Shown here in pieces: positions 8,162-21,392 of a DNA stretch of 28,049 nucleotides. The stretch's first letter is position 1. Each line of letters starts with the position of its first letter. Location of the stretch: the NCBI GenBank assembly GCA_943327755.2, contig CALPYF020000049.1:1-28049 (forward strand), written 5' to 3'. Under the pieces are notes generated by a model. The model saw nothing but the letters and a program-made list of their open reading frames with translations. It was not told the origin of the DNA and ran no database searches. This DNA comes from Deinococcus hopiensis KR-140 (GTDB lineage Bacteria > Deinococcota > Deinococci > Deinococcales > Deinococcaceae). Position numbers and translations under genes: made by a program.

Positions 8162-8192
8162 GTGGGCCGCGCCTTCCAGTGGCGCGGCCCAC
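8162..8192 (+). terminator. perfect 12-bp hairpin after natB
   Basis: GTGGGCCGCGCC (8162-8173), a 7-nt loop, then GGCGCGGCCCAC (8181-8192), fully paired. There is no U tract, so it is either a U-less terminator or an mRNA 3'-stabilising structure. It ends 7 nt before the -10 box of the next gene and insulates the two units. Confidence 0.55.
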
Positions 8193-8199
8193 GCTGCCC

Positions 8200-8205
8200 T
8201 AGAAT
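8200..8205 (+). promoter_or_regulatory. -10 box of the metallophosphoesterase gene, leaderless
   Basis: TAGAAT ends 8 nt before the ATG at 8214, and there is no ribosome site between them. The start site of transcription should coincide with the start codon. Confidence 0.65.
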
Positions 8206-8213
8206 GCCGCCCG

Positions 8214-9065
8214 ATGAGGATCGCTGTCCTGGCCGACATTCACGGGAACGCCGACGCGCTGGACGCCGTCCTGCGCGACGCCCACGACCAGGGAGCCGAG
8301 CGCCTGATCGTCAACGGCGACGTGGTCAACCGCGGCCCGGACTCCGTGCAGGTCATGCAGACGCTGCTGGACCGGGACGTGACCTTCACGCTGGGCAACC
8401 ACGACGACCTGCTGCGCCTGTGGCACGCCCGCAGCGACGTCCTGCCCGCCGACTGGTACGCCGACCCGTTCTGGGGCGCGACCGCCTGGAGTGCCGCGCA
8501 ACTGGACCGCGCGGGCCTGCTGCAGACCCCCGTCGACTGGCCCATGACCCTGGACCTGCACGAGAGCGGCTTGCCCCCCGTGCAGATTGCGCACGGCACC
8601 CGCGACCACTCCCGCGAGAGCCTCAGCGACCGCACCGACCCGGCCCGGCTGGATGAGCTCGCAATCACCCCAGACGGCGGCCGCTACGGCCTGCTGATCG
8701 GCTCACACATCCACCGGCCCGTGCAGCACGACCACGCCGGTACGCTGATCCTGAACACCGGCGCGGTCGGCTCGCCCGCCACCGGCGACCCCCGCGCGCA
8801 GTACCTGCTGCTCGGCGCGCAGCCCGGCGGGTGGCACGCCACCCTGCGCGCCGTGCCGTACGACCGCAGCGGCGTGCTGCGCCGCTTCCAGACGAGCGGT
8901 CTGCTCGACACCGGCCTGAGCGCCCGCATCTTCCGGGACGAGATCATCACCGCCCGCAGCCTCTACACTCCCTACTGGAGCTGGACAGAGGACCTCGGAA
9001 TCGCGCGCACCGAGACCAGCTGGGCAGAGTTCCTGCGCCTGCATCCGGCCCTGCAGCCCACCTGA
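8214..9065 (+). CDS. calcineurin-like metallophosphoesterase
   Basis: 283 aa. All metal-ligand motifs of the superfamily are visible in order: DIHGN (D8, H10), NGDVVNRGP (the GD motif), LGNHDD (the GNHD motif, near residue 62), an IAHGTRDH block and GSHIHRP (the GxH motif). This is the YfcE/prokaryotic MPE-like fold, acting on an unidentified phosphodiester or phosphomonoester. There is no signal peptide, so it is probably cytoplasmic. It is monocistronic and probably leaderless. Its stop is followed on the other strand by the terminator of the fasciclin gene. Confidence 0.87.
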   Translation: MRIAVLADIHGNADALDAVLRDAHDQGAERLIVNGDVVNRGPDSVQVMQTLLDRDVTFTLGNHDDLLRLWHARSDVLPADWYADPFWGATAWSAAQLDRAGLLQTPVDWPMTLDLHESGLPPVQIAHGTRDHSRESLSDRTDPARLDELAITPDGGRYGLLIGSHIHRPVQHDHAGTLILNTGAVGSPATGDPRAQYLLLGAQPGGWHATLRAVPYDRSGVLRRFQTSGLLDTGLSARIFRDEIITARSLYTPYWSWTEDLGIARTETSWAEFLRLHPALQPT

Positions 9066-9101
9066 CGACAGCCTGGGAGGCGCCTGCGCTGGCCAAACTT
9101 G

Positions 9102-9128
9102 AAAAACCCCCTCCGGTAGGGGAGGGGG
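9102..9128 (-). terminator. intrinsic terminator of the fasciclin gene
   Basis: CCCCCTCC (9107-9114), 6-nt loop, GGAGGGGG (9121-9128): an 8-bp perfect stem followed on the minus strand by TTTTT. It lies 18 nt beyond the stop of the FAS1 gene. Confidence 0.9.
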
Positions 9129-9146
9129 CGGTCATGTGGAGAAAAC

Positions 9147-10751
9147 TTACTTCAGGGTGGGGGGGATCAGCACAGAGTCGATCGGGTAGATCACGCTGTT
9201 ACCGGCATCTGCACGGCTGCTGACCATTCCACCCACGATGCCGTCCGCGCCACGCACGCCGACCATGTAGCCGGTGCCGTCGACCATCAGGTCGATGCTG
9301 CTGCCTTCCATGGAACGCAGCTGAGTGACGTTCAGGGCCTCGTCAATCACGCGGCCGGTCACCACGTGGAACAGCAGCACCTGCTTGAGCTTGTCGGTGT
9401 CGGCCATCAGCATGTCCAGCGTCGCCTGGGGCACCTTGGCGAAAGCGTCGTTGGTGGGGGCGAAGATGGTCACGTCACCGGCCATCAGGGCGTCCACCAG
9501 ACCTGCCTTCTGCACGAGGCTCAGCAGGGTGCTGAACTGAGGCTGGGCCAGGACTTCCGTGATGTTCGTGCCGGACTGGGCGGCGGGCAGCGTCACGATG
9601 GTGGTGGTGGCGGTGGTCGTCGTTTCGGCAGCGGGTGCGGTGGGCAGCACCAGATCCGGGGGCAGCAGCACCTGATTGATAGCGTAGATGAAGCCGTTGC
9701 TGGCCTCCATGCCGGCGCCGTCCACCATGGCTTCGTTGACCATCTGGGTGGTGCCGTCCAGCTTGAAGTTCAGGCTGGCGCCCTGCTCGCTGCGCAGCTG
9801 TGAGGCAGCCGCAACCTGATCAGCGGTGACCTTACCCTGCACGACGTGGTAGGTCAGAACGGCCTTGAGGGTATCGGGGTCGCTGGCGATCAGTGCCAGG
9901 GTGTCGGGATCCACGGCGGCGAAGGCGTCGTTGGTGGGGGCGAAGACTGTGAACTCGTTGTTGATGAGCAGGTCGGTCAGCCCGGCGTCGCTGAGCAGGT
10001 CACGCAGGGTGCTGAAGCGCTCGTCACTGACGATCAGGTCGTACACCGTGTTGCTGGCCGCCATGTCCGTGGTGGTTGCCGTGGTGTCAGCCGTGGTCGT
10101 GGTGGTCGTGGTCGTGCCGGTCATGCCGACGGGCATGGCGGGGATGGCCATGATGTCGGTGGCGGCAGGGGCCGTGCTGACTGGGGCCGGGGCGGGTGCG
10201 GGCGTGGTGACCGTCACGGTGGCGGGGGCCGGGGCGGGCGCGGCGGCCATGGCGGGCATCAGGACCGTGTCGACCACATGCACGATGCCGTTACAGGCCA
10301 TGACGTCAGCCTTGGTGACGGTGGCGTTGTCGATCATGACCTTGCCGCCCATCACGTTGATCAGCACGCTGCCGCCCTGGGCGGTCTTCGCGGAGGACAT
10401 GCCCATGACCTGCTTGGCGGTCACCTTGCCGGGCACGACGTGGTACAGCAGGATCGAGCGCAGCAGCGCCGGGTCGTTCAGCGCAGCGGCCAGCGCGTCG
10501 CTGGGGAGCTTCGCAAAGGCGGCGTTCGTGGGGGCGAAGACCGTGTACTGTCCGCCCATCAGTGTCTGGCTCAGGCCGGCGGCCTCGACGGCCGTGGCGA
10601 GCGTGCTGAAGTTCGGGTCGGTCATGACGATCTGCGCGATGCTCTTGCAGGCAGCGGCGGGGCGGGGGGCGGCGGGAGCGCCGGCCCCACCGGCCAGCGC
10701 GGGAGTGACGAGCATCAGGCTCAGGGTGAGCAGACCAGTGTGCTTCTTCAT
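9147..10751 (-). CDS. secreted protein with three fasciclin (FAS1) domains
   Basis: 534 aa. A Sec signal peptide (MKKHTGLLTLSLMLVTPALA, cleavage after residue 20) precedes three FAS1 domains at about 37-175, 236-370 and 395-534. Each has the family's H1/H2 blocks: TVFAPTNAAF, TVFAPTNDAF and TIFAPTNDAF, with HVVPGKVT, HVVQGKVT and HVVTGRV. The linker between domains 1 and 2 (about 176-235) is Pro/Ala-rich, then an extreme Thr run with eight consecutive Thr. FAS1 domains mediate adhesion or matrix contacts at the cell surface. The start ATG at 10751 has GAGGTG 5 nt upstream. It is monocistronic with a clean terminator. No anchor is seen, so it is released or held non-covalently. Confidence 0.9.
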   Translation of the reverse strand: MKKHTGLLTLSLMLVTPALAGGAGAPAAPRPAAACKSIAQIVMTDPNFSTLATAVEAAGLSQTLMGGQYTVFAPTNAAFAKLPSDALAAALNDPALLRSILLYHVVPGKVTAKQVMGMSSAKTAQGGSVLINVMGGKVMIDNATVTKADVMACNGIVHVVDTVLMPAMAAAPAPAPATVTVTTPAPAPAPVSTAPAATDIMAIPAMPVGMTGTTTTTTTTADTTATTTDMAASNTVYDLIVSDERFSTLRDLLSDAGLTDLLINNEFTVFAPTNDAFAAVDPDTLALIASDPDTLKAVLTYHVVQGKVTADQVAAASQLRSEQGASLNFKLDGTTQMVNEAMVDGAGMEASNGFIYAINQVLLPPDLVLPTAPAAETTTTATTTIVTLPAAQSGTNITEVLAQPQFSTLLSLVQKAGLVDALMAGDVTIFAPTNDAFAKVPQATLDMLMADTDKLKQVLLFHVVTGRVIDEALNVTQLRSMEGSSIDLMVDGTGYMVGVRGADGIVGGMVSSRADAGNSVIYPIDSVLIPPTLK

Positions 10752-10768
10752 GAGTTCACCTCGGGAAA

Positions 10769-10796
10769 TGGATATTGAACTGCGGGTTTCCGTCAA
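10769..10796 (-). promoter_or_regulatory. candidate promoter of the fasciclin gene
   Basis: On the minus strand TTGACG (complement of 10791-10796), a 16-nt spacer and TATCCA (complement of 10769-10774). It would start transcription just ahead of the GAGGTG ribosome site, leaving a very short leader. Confidence 0.45.
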
Positions 10797-10859
10797 ACAA
10801 TCTTCACTACGAGCCCAGAAAAAGCAACTTTTGGAAGCATTCTTGCAGGCGAAATAAAT

Positions 10860-10886
10860 AAAAATGCCCCCGTACTTGGGGGCATT
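10860..10886 (-). terminator. intrinsic terminator downstream of ftsK
   Basis: AATGCCCCC (10863-10871), 6-nt loop, GGGGGCATT (10878-10886): a perfect 9-bp stem. On the minus strand it runs into TTTTTATTTATTT. It lies about 100 nt after the ftsK stop, leaving a short untranslated tail. Confidence 0.9.
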
Positions 10887-10983
10887 CTCATGGAATGTTC
10901 AGGACATTAAGTCTTCATTTATTCTTCAGCGGCGCTGGTGTAGACCACGTGGGGGTGTAGTTCAGCGCTCGAATGCCATGAAT

Positions 10984-14316
<3,333 letters not shown>

Positions 14317-14323
14317 GCCGCGC

Positions 14324-14329
14324 AGTGTA
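14324..14329 (-). promoter_or_regulatory. -10 box of ftsK, leaderless
   Basis: TACACT on the minus strand ends 7 nt before the ATG at 14316. It fixes the ftsK start against the 15-codon-longer alternative. Confidence 0.65.
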
Positions 14330-14395
14330 CTCCATAACACACTGCAATTCCGCACCAGCACGGCATTTCGACCCCTATGCCCCCGGCGTGGGTCA

Positions 14396-14404
14396 TGCCA
14401 GAAT
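14396..14404 (+). promoter_or_regulatory. extended -10 box of the JAMM gene
   Basis: TGC followed by CAGAAT forms an extended -10 (TGN plus hexamer), ending 7 nt before a GTG at 14412. If real, the mRNA is leaderless and begins at that GTG. A rival, weaker box TATGCC (14376-14381) sits 6 nt before an in-frame GTG at 14388. Confidence 0.4.
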
Positions 14405-14411
14405 GCCCGGC

Positions 14412-14822
14412 GTGCCCCTGCACCTTCCCGCCGCGCTGCACGCGGCCCTCTGGCAGCACGCCCGCACCCACCCCCACCACGAGGTCGTGGGTGCCCTGGG
14501 TGGCGTCCTGCACGGCGAAACGTGGTGCGTGCACACCCTGTATCCCCTGCCGAACATCGCGCCGGACCCCACCCGCGAGTACCTCGCCGACCCCACCTAC
14601 CTGCTGCGCGCCCTGAAGGCCATGCGGGCCGAGGGCCTGGACCTCGTGGGCCTGTACCACAGCCACCCGCGCGGCCCGGACCGGCCCAGCCGCACCGACA
14701 CCCGACTGGCCGCGTACGACGTGCCGTACCTGATCGCCGACCTGAGCGGCGGCACGCTGCGCGCCTACCTGCTCCCCGAGGCGCACGAGGTGCCGCTGCA
14801 TGTCACGGACGGGCCGGAGTGA
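14412..14822 (+). CDS. JAMM/MPN-domain metalloprotease (Prok-JAB type)
   Basis: About 136 aa, a single MPN domain. The zinc site is complete: the upstream Glu in HHEVVG, and HSHPRGPDRPSRTD, an exact H-x-H-x7-S-x2-D JAMM signature. Bacterial members cleave isopeptide-like or C-terminal extensions of ubiquitin-fold proteins such as ThiS/MoaD/CysO; the partner here is unknown and none is encoded nearby. The start is uncertain: ATG 14403 (139 aa) is the conventional choice, but GTG 14412 fits the leaderless promoter better. The gene is divergent from ftsK, and its stop overlaps the next gene's start as GTGA. Confidence 0.82.
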   Translation: MPLHLPAALHAALWQHARTHPHHEVVGALGGVLHGETWCVHTLYPLPNIAPDPTREYLADPTYLLRALKAMRAEGLDLVGLYHSHPRGPDRPSRTDTRLAAYDVPYLIADLSGGTLRAYLLPEAHEVPLHVTDGPE

Positions 14823-15292
14823 GGGCCATTCACGCCCTGCACGGTTTCATCGGCGCCGGGAAGACGACGCTGGCGCGCACGCTGGAACGCGATCTGGGCG
14901 CGCTGCGCTTCACGCCCGACGAGTGGATGACCACCCTGTACGGGGCCGACCCGCCCGCCGACGAATACCCGGCCCTGCTGGCGCGCGTGCGGACCCTCAT
15001 GCACGCGCAGTGGACGCGGGCCGTCACGCTGGGCGTCCCGGTCATCCTCGACGAGGGCCTGTGGACGCGCGCCAGCCGCGACGAGCTGCGCGCGCAGGCC
15101 GCCGCGCTGGGTGTGCCACTGACCCTGCACGTCCTACCCTTCGACCCGGCCACCGCGTGGGAGCGGGTCGCTGCACGCAACGACCAGCCCGGCGCGCACT
15201 TCATCGCGCCCGCCACCTTCGAGCTGTTCCTGCCGCGCTTCGAACCGCTGACGCCCGACGAGGAACCCCTCCATCGCGTCGTCCGGCACTGA
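14819..15292 (+). CDS. P-loop kinase-like ATPase (AAA_33 / zeta-toxin-like fold)
   Basis: 157 aa. It starts with the Walker A loop HGFIGAGKTTLARTLERDL (about residues 6-24), then RFTPDEWMTTLYG, in the position of the substrate-binding Asp of small-molecule and polynucleotide 5'-kinase-like proteins. GVPVILDEGLWTRASRDELR is the Walker B-like block, followed by a lid region with RVAARN. The fold is that of YjjK/AAA_33 kinases such as chloramphenicol phosphotransferase-like proteins; the substrate is unknown. The GTG start is inside the GTGA overlap with the JAMM gene, so translation is coupled. The stop codon abuts that of the convergent nucleoside hydrolase with no intergenic base. Confidence 0.78.
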   Translation: MRAIHALHGFIGAGKTTLARTLERDLGALRFTPDEWMTTLYGADPPADEYPALLARVRTLMHAQWTRAVTLGVPVILDEGLWTRASRDELRAQAAALGVPLTLHVLPFDPATAWERVAARNDQPGAHFIAPATFELFLPRFEPLTPDEEPLHRVVRH

Positions 15293-16243
15293 TCAGGGCA
15301 GGCGGCCCACGCGTTCGAGCAGCAGGTCGAAGAACTCGGCGTCGCGCACGCCCACCGCCACCTGCGCGTTCGGGGCCTGACCGGTCACGCCGTACAGGTC
15401 ACAGACGGTGCGCCCTACGTTGAGGCCCTCGGTGGTCTCCACGCTGACGGGCATCGCCTGCCAGTCCAGCAGGTCCGGGCGGATCGCGGCGGCCACCGCC
15501 AGCGGGTCGTGCAGCGCCCCGCCGTCCAGGCCGTAGCGGCGGCGGTACACGTCCGCGTAGAAGGTCAGCAGCTCGGCGCACGCGGCGCCCGCGCGGGTGC
15601 CCAGGGCACGCAGCGCCGCGATCCGCCCGGGACCCGCGACCGCCTGCATGGTCACGTTCAGGCCCACCATGCGCAGCGGCACACCACTCCCGAACACGAC
15701 GTGCGCGGCGTGCGGGTCGGCCAGCGCGTTGAACTCGGCGGCGGGCGTGCGGTTGCCCTGCGCGGTGCTGCCGCCCATCCACACGACCTCCCGGATCAGC
15801 GGCGCGATGTCCGGGGCAAGCCGCAGCGCCAGCGCCACGTTCGTCAGCGGGCCGGTGGGAATCAGGGTCACCTCGCCCGGCAGGGCGCGCACGGTGCGGA
15901 TGATGAAATCCACGGCGTGCTCGGCCTCCGGCTCGCGGGTGGGGTCGGGCAGACCGTCGGCGGGCAGGCCCGAATCCCCGTGCACGGCCGCTGCCGTCAG
16001 CGCCGGGCGCACGAGCGGGCGGTCCGCACCCACATACACGCCCACCCCGTCCGCTGCCGCGCCCGCCAGGGCCAGCGTCACCCCGGCGTTGCGGGTCGTG
16101 CGGTCCAGGGACACGTTGCCGTGCACGGTCGTCACGCCCAGCACGCGCAGGTCCTCCGGGCTGCCCAGCGCGAGCAGCCACGCCACGGCGTCGTCCAGGC
16201 CAGGGTCACCATCGAGAATCACGGGCAGCGGCTGTTTGGTCAC
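15293..16243 (-). CDS. inosine-uridine preferring nucleoside hydrolase family protein
   Basis: 316 aa. It carries the calcium-binding N-terminal motif DGDPGLDDAVAWLLAL (DxDxxxDD type), LGVTTVHGNVSL, IPTGPLTNVALAL, VVWMGGS and the EFNALADPHAA block with the conserved N and D. LHDPLAV supplies the second Ca-ligand Asp. It hydrolyses the N-glycosidic bond of ribonucleosides for salvage; purine or pyrimidine preference is not readable. Start choice: an ATG at 16255 lies in frame, but it is part of the -10 box TATGCT, which is followed by 7 nt and then GTG 16243. I therefore take GTG as the leaderless start; the extra four residues (MLPR) would be outside the transcript. Confidence 0.9.
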   Translation of the reverse strand: MTKQPLPVILDGDPGLDDAVAWLLALGSPEDLRVLGVTTVHGNVSLDRTTRNAGVTLALAGAAADGVGVYVGADRPLVRPALTAAAVHGDSGLPADGLPDPTREPEAEHAVDFIIRTVRALPGEVTLIPTGPLTNVALALRLAPDIAPLIREVVWMGGSTAQGNRTPAAEFNALADPHAAHVVFGSGVPLRMVGLNVTMQAVAGPGRIAALRALGTRAGAACAELLTFYADVYRRRYGLDGGALHDPLAVAAAIRPDLLDWQAMPVSVETTEGLNVGRTVCDLYGVTGQAPNAQVAVGVRDAEFFDLLLERVGRLP

Positions 16244-16250
16244 GCGCGGC

Positions 16251-16256
16251 AGCATA
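16251..16256 (-). promoter_or_regulatory. -10 box of the nucleoside hydrolase gene, decides its start
   Basis: TATGCT on the minus strand ends 7 nt before GTG 16243. The upstream ATG is embedded in this box. Confidence 0.6.
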
Positions 16257-16269
16257 CCGCCAACGGAAG

Positions 16270-16296
16270 GGGCGGCCCCCACCTGGGAAGCCGCCC
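16270..16296 (-). terminator. hairpin after the pentapeptide-like gene
   Basis: GGGCGGC (16270-16276), 13-nt loop, GCCGCCC (16290-16296): a 7-bp stem 15 nt past the stop at 16312. The trailing minus-strand sequence CCTTCCGTT is only weakly U-rich. Confidence 0.5.
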
Positions 16297-16311
16297 ACCG
16301 GAAGAGTGTCC

Positions 16312-16617
16312 TTACGCCTGGGCGGTGCCGGGTTGCTGGGCGCCGGGCTGCGGCACGTCCTCGCCGCGGATGGTGGCGATGGTCGCCTCCACGAGTTCCG
16401 CGAAGCCGCCCTTGTGCATCGCGGCGAGCAGCTCGATGGTCTTCGCGGCGTTCCCCTCGAACGCGAAACCGGTGTTGTCGAGCTGGCAGCCGTTCATGGC
16501 CGTGCCGTCCGTGCCCTTGTACACGAGAAGGCACTCGACGAACGTGCAGTTCTGGAACTGGGTGCCGTCCAGTTCGATGCGTTTCTTGGTGAAGGTCTGG
16601 TTCTCGATGGTCTGCAT
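16312..16617 (-). CDS. small protein with pentapeptide-like segment, function unknown
   Basis: 101 aa. The N-terminal half alternates polar and bulky residues in a way that resembles a short right-handed beta-helix: DGTQFQNCTFVECLLVYKG and NGCQLDNTGFAFEGNA. The middle is an amphipathic helix (AAKTIELLAAMHKGGFAELV), and the tail is Gln/Pro/Ala-rich (PQPGAQQPGTAQA). No family is recognised with confidence. A TACACT box ends 12 nt before the ATG, giving a leader of only about 5 nt. It lies between pulA and the nucleoside hydrolase on the same strand, separated from both by hairpins, so it is its own unit. Confidence 0.72.
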   Translation of the reverse strand: MQTIENQTFTKKRIELDGTQFQNCTFVECLLVYKGTDGTAMNGCQLDNTGFAFEGNAAKTIELLAAMHKGGFAELVEATIATIRGEDVPQPGAQQPGTAQA

Positions 16618-16629
16618 GAGTGGACGTCC

Positions 16630-16635
16630 AGTGTA
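16630..16635 (-). promoter_or_regulatory. -10 box of the 101-aa protein gene
   Basis: TACACT on the minus strand, 12 nt before the ATG at 16617; predicted leader about 5 nt and no ribosome site. Confidence 0.5.
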
Positions 16636-16654
16636 CGCGAGGGGATCAGCAGGA

Positions 16655-16683
16655 GGGGGCCGCCCGGTCGCCCGGCGGCCCCC
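16655..16683 (-). terminator. 10-bp hairpin after the pullulanase gene
   Basis: GGGGGCCGCC (16655-16664), 9-nt loop, GGCGGCCCCC (16674-16683), perfectly paired, 10 nt beyond the pulA stop. It lacks a U tract, like the hairpin after natB. Confidence 0.55.
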
Positions 16684-16693
16684 TAGTGCGGGT

Positions 16694-20398
<3,705 letters not shown>

Positions 20399-20408
20399 TG
20401 GTGTGGAA

Positions 20409-20423
20409 ATTGTAGCGCTTCCA
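20409..20423 (-). promoter_or_regulatory. pulA -10 box overlapped by an operator-like palindrome
   Basis: TACAAT (complement of 20409-20414) is the -10. It overlaps TGGAAGCGCTACAA (complement of 20410-20423), an imperfect copy of the palindrome TGGAAGCGCTTCCA, with the central CG typical of LacI/GalR-family operators. Binding would block the -10. Confidence 0.45.
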
Positions 20424-20536
20424 AACCGGAACGCGGGAGAGGTCGAGGTCATGAGCTCCGGTCGGGCCAGGTTGAAAACATCGGGCAGGACGCTCAATTG
20501 CTCACCAGGGGCCGACACGGTCCGGGCCCCTCCTTC

Positions 20537-20549
20537 TGGAAGCGTTCCA
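20537..20549. promoter_or_regulatory. second operator-like palindrome upstream of pulA
   Basis: TGGAAGCGTTCCA has 5-bp inverted arms (TGGAA/TTCCA) around GCG. It shares TGGAAGCG with the site at the pulA -10 box about 125 nt away, a spacing that could allow looping by a LacI-type repressor. No such repressor is encoded in the window. Confidence 0.4.
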
Positions 20550-20603
20550 CGCCGGATCAAGCCCCCTTGACCCACCCCACACGCAGCCTGACTCGCACCC
20601 CCC

Positions 20604-20609
20604 TACGCT
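20604..20609 (+). promoter_or_regulatory. -10 box of the small acidic protein gene, leaderless
   Basis: TACGCT ends 7 nt before the ATG at 20617; no ribosome site between. Confidence 0.6.
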
Positions 20610-20616
20610 GTGCCCC

Positions 20617-20823
20617 ATGACCGGCACCGGACACACCAGCGACGAAACCCGCGACGAACCCCAGCACGACCACAGCGACGCCGAGAGCCTGCGCCGTATC
20701 CCCGCCGACTACGACGACCGTGGCGTGGTGCAGGACAGCCCCGGCAACCCCGACATCGGTGTGGAGCACGGCGAACCCAACCGCCAGATGGACCCCGAGA
20801 ACGACAACACCAACGACGGATAA
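20617..20823 (+). CDS. small acidic, probably disordered protein, function unknown
   Basis: 68 aa, with a strong excess of Asp, Glu, His, Asn and Pro and almost no hydrophobic residues; no Cys, Trp or Phe. It contains DETRDEPQHDHSDAES and ends with MDPENDNTNDG. Composition resembles hydrophilin-like proteins, but no family motif is present. That it is a real gene is supported by a well-placed leaderless -10 box and by a 14-bp hairpin starting 10 nt after the stop. It is divergent from pulA across 218 nt. Confidence 0.65.
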   Translation: MTGTGHTSDETRDEPQHDHSDAESLRRIPADYDDRGVVQDSPGNPDIGVEHGEPNRQMDPENDNTNDG

Positions 20824-20833
20824 CCCCACAAGT

Positions 20834-20873
20834 GGAGGCGGCGCGCCAGTCCATACGGCGGCGCGCCGCCTCC
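20834..20873. terminator. 14-bp perfect hairpin between convergent genes
   Basis: GGAGGCGGCGCGCC (20834-20847), 12-nt loop, GGCGCGCCGCCTCC (20860-20873). It sits between the stops of the small acidic gene (plus) and the gene at 20887-21330 (minus), so it can serve both strands. The U tract is weak on either side. Confidence 0.7.
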
Positions 20874-20886
20874 CTTGTCTGTTTCG

Positions 20887-21330
20887 TCAGAAGCGCAGTT
20901 CCAGGCCCAGTCCCGCCCCGAAGGTCCCGGCACTCGTGCCGCGCACGAAGGCGCGCCAGCCCGCCGGACCGAACACCGGGCCGCGCAGGCCCGCCTCTCC
21001 GTACAGCGCGTAGGCGGTGGTGCCACCGCTGGAGGGCAGCAGGGCCTGCCCGCCCAGCGTGGCGAACGCGTCCACCTTCGACAGGGGAATGTTCAGGTCC
21101 CGCAGCGTCAGGCCCAGCGCCACCCGGTTCGCCGAGGTGTCCGTGACGCGCCAGGGCCGCTCGGCGCTGCCCTCAAGGCCCACCGTGCCGACGAAAGGGA
21201 TGGGCAGCAGCGCCGCGCCCGCGTGCACGCCGAAGCCGCCCGTCGTGGCGTCCGCCCCGGCCCACGCCACGGCGGCAGAGGCAGGCGCGGTGAGGGTCAG
21301 GGCGGCCAGCAGGGGAAGGAACTGGGTCAT
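20887..21330 (-). CDS. exported beta-rich protein, possibly outer-membrane type
   Basis: 147 aa with a Sec signal peptide (MTQFLPLLAALTLTAPASA, cleavage after residue 19). The mature part alternates Gly-rich strands (GGFGVHAGAALLPIPFVGTVGLEGSAE; ALYGEAGLRGPVFGPAGW) and ends in FGAGLGLELRF with a terminal Phe, as in small beta-barrel outer-membrane proteins. No family name can be given. ATG 21330 is chosen because TACGCT ends 6 nt before it; the longer frame to 21492 overlaps the neighbouring gene. It is probably leaderless. Confidence 0.75.
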   Translation of the reverse strand: MTQFLPLLAALTLTAPASAAVAWAGADATTGGFGVHAGAALLPIPFVGTVGLEGSAERPWRVTDTSANRVALGLTLRDLNIPLSKVDAFATLGGQALLPSSGGTTAYALYGEAGLRGPVFGPAGWRAFVRGTSAGTFGAGLGLELRF

Positions 21331-21336
21331 GCGCGC

Positions 21337-21342
21337 AGCGTA
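21337..21342 (-). promoter_or_regulatory. -10 box of the exported beta-rich protein gene, leaderless
   Basis: TACGCT on the minus strand ends 6 nt before ATG 21330, fixing the start ahead of the signal peptide. Confidence 0.55.
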
Positions 21343-21392
21343 CCAGCCGGGCCGGTGAGAACGTGACGGAGCGTTCAGTGCGGGCTGACCGT

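Noticed and set aside
10081..10220. Thr-coding repeats in the fasciclin gene as a possible CRISPR or VNTR array
   Set aside because: They encode an in-frame Thr/Pro/Ala linker between two FAS1 domains; no regular repeat-spacer structure.
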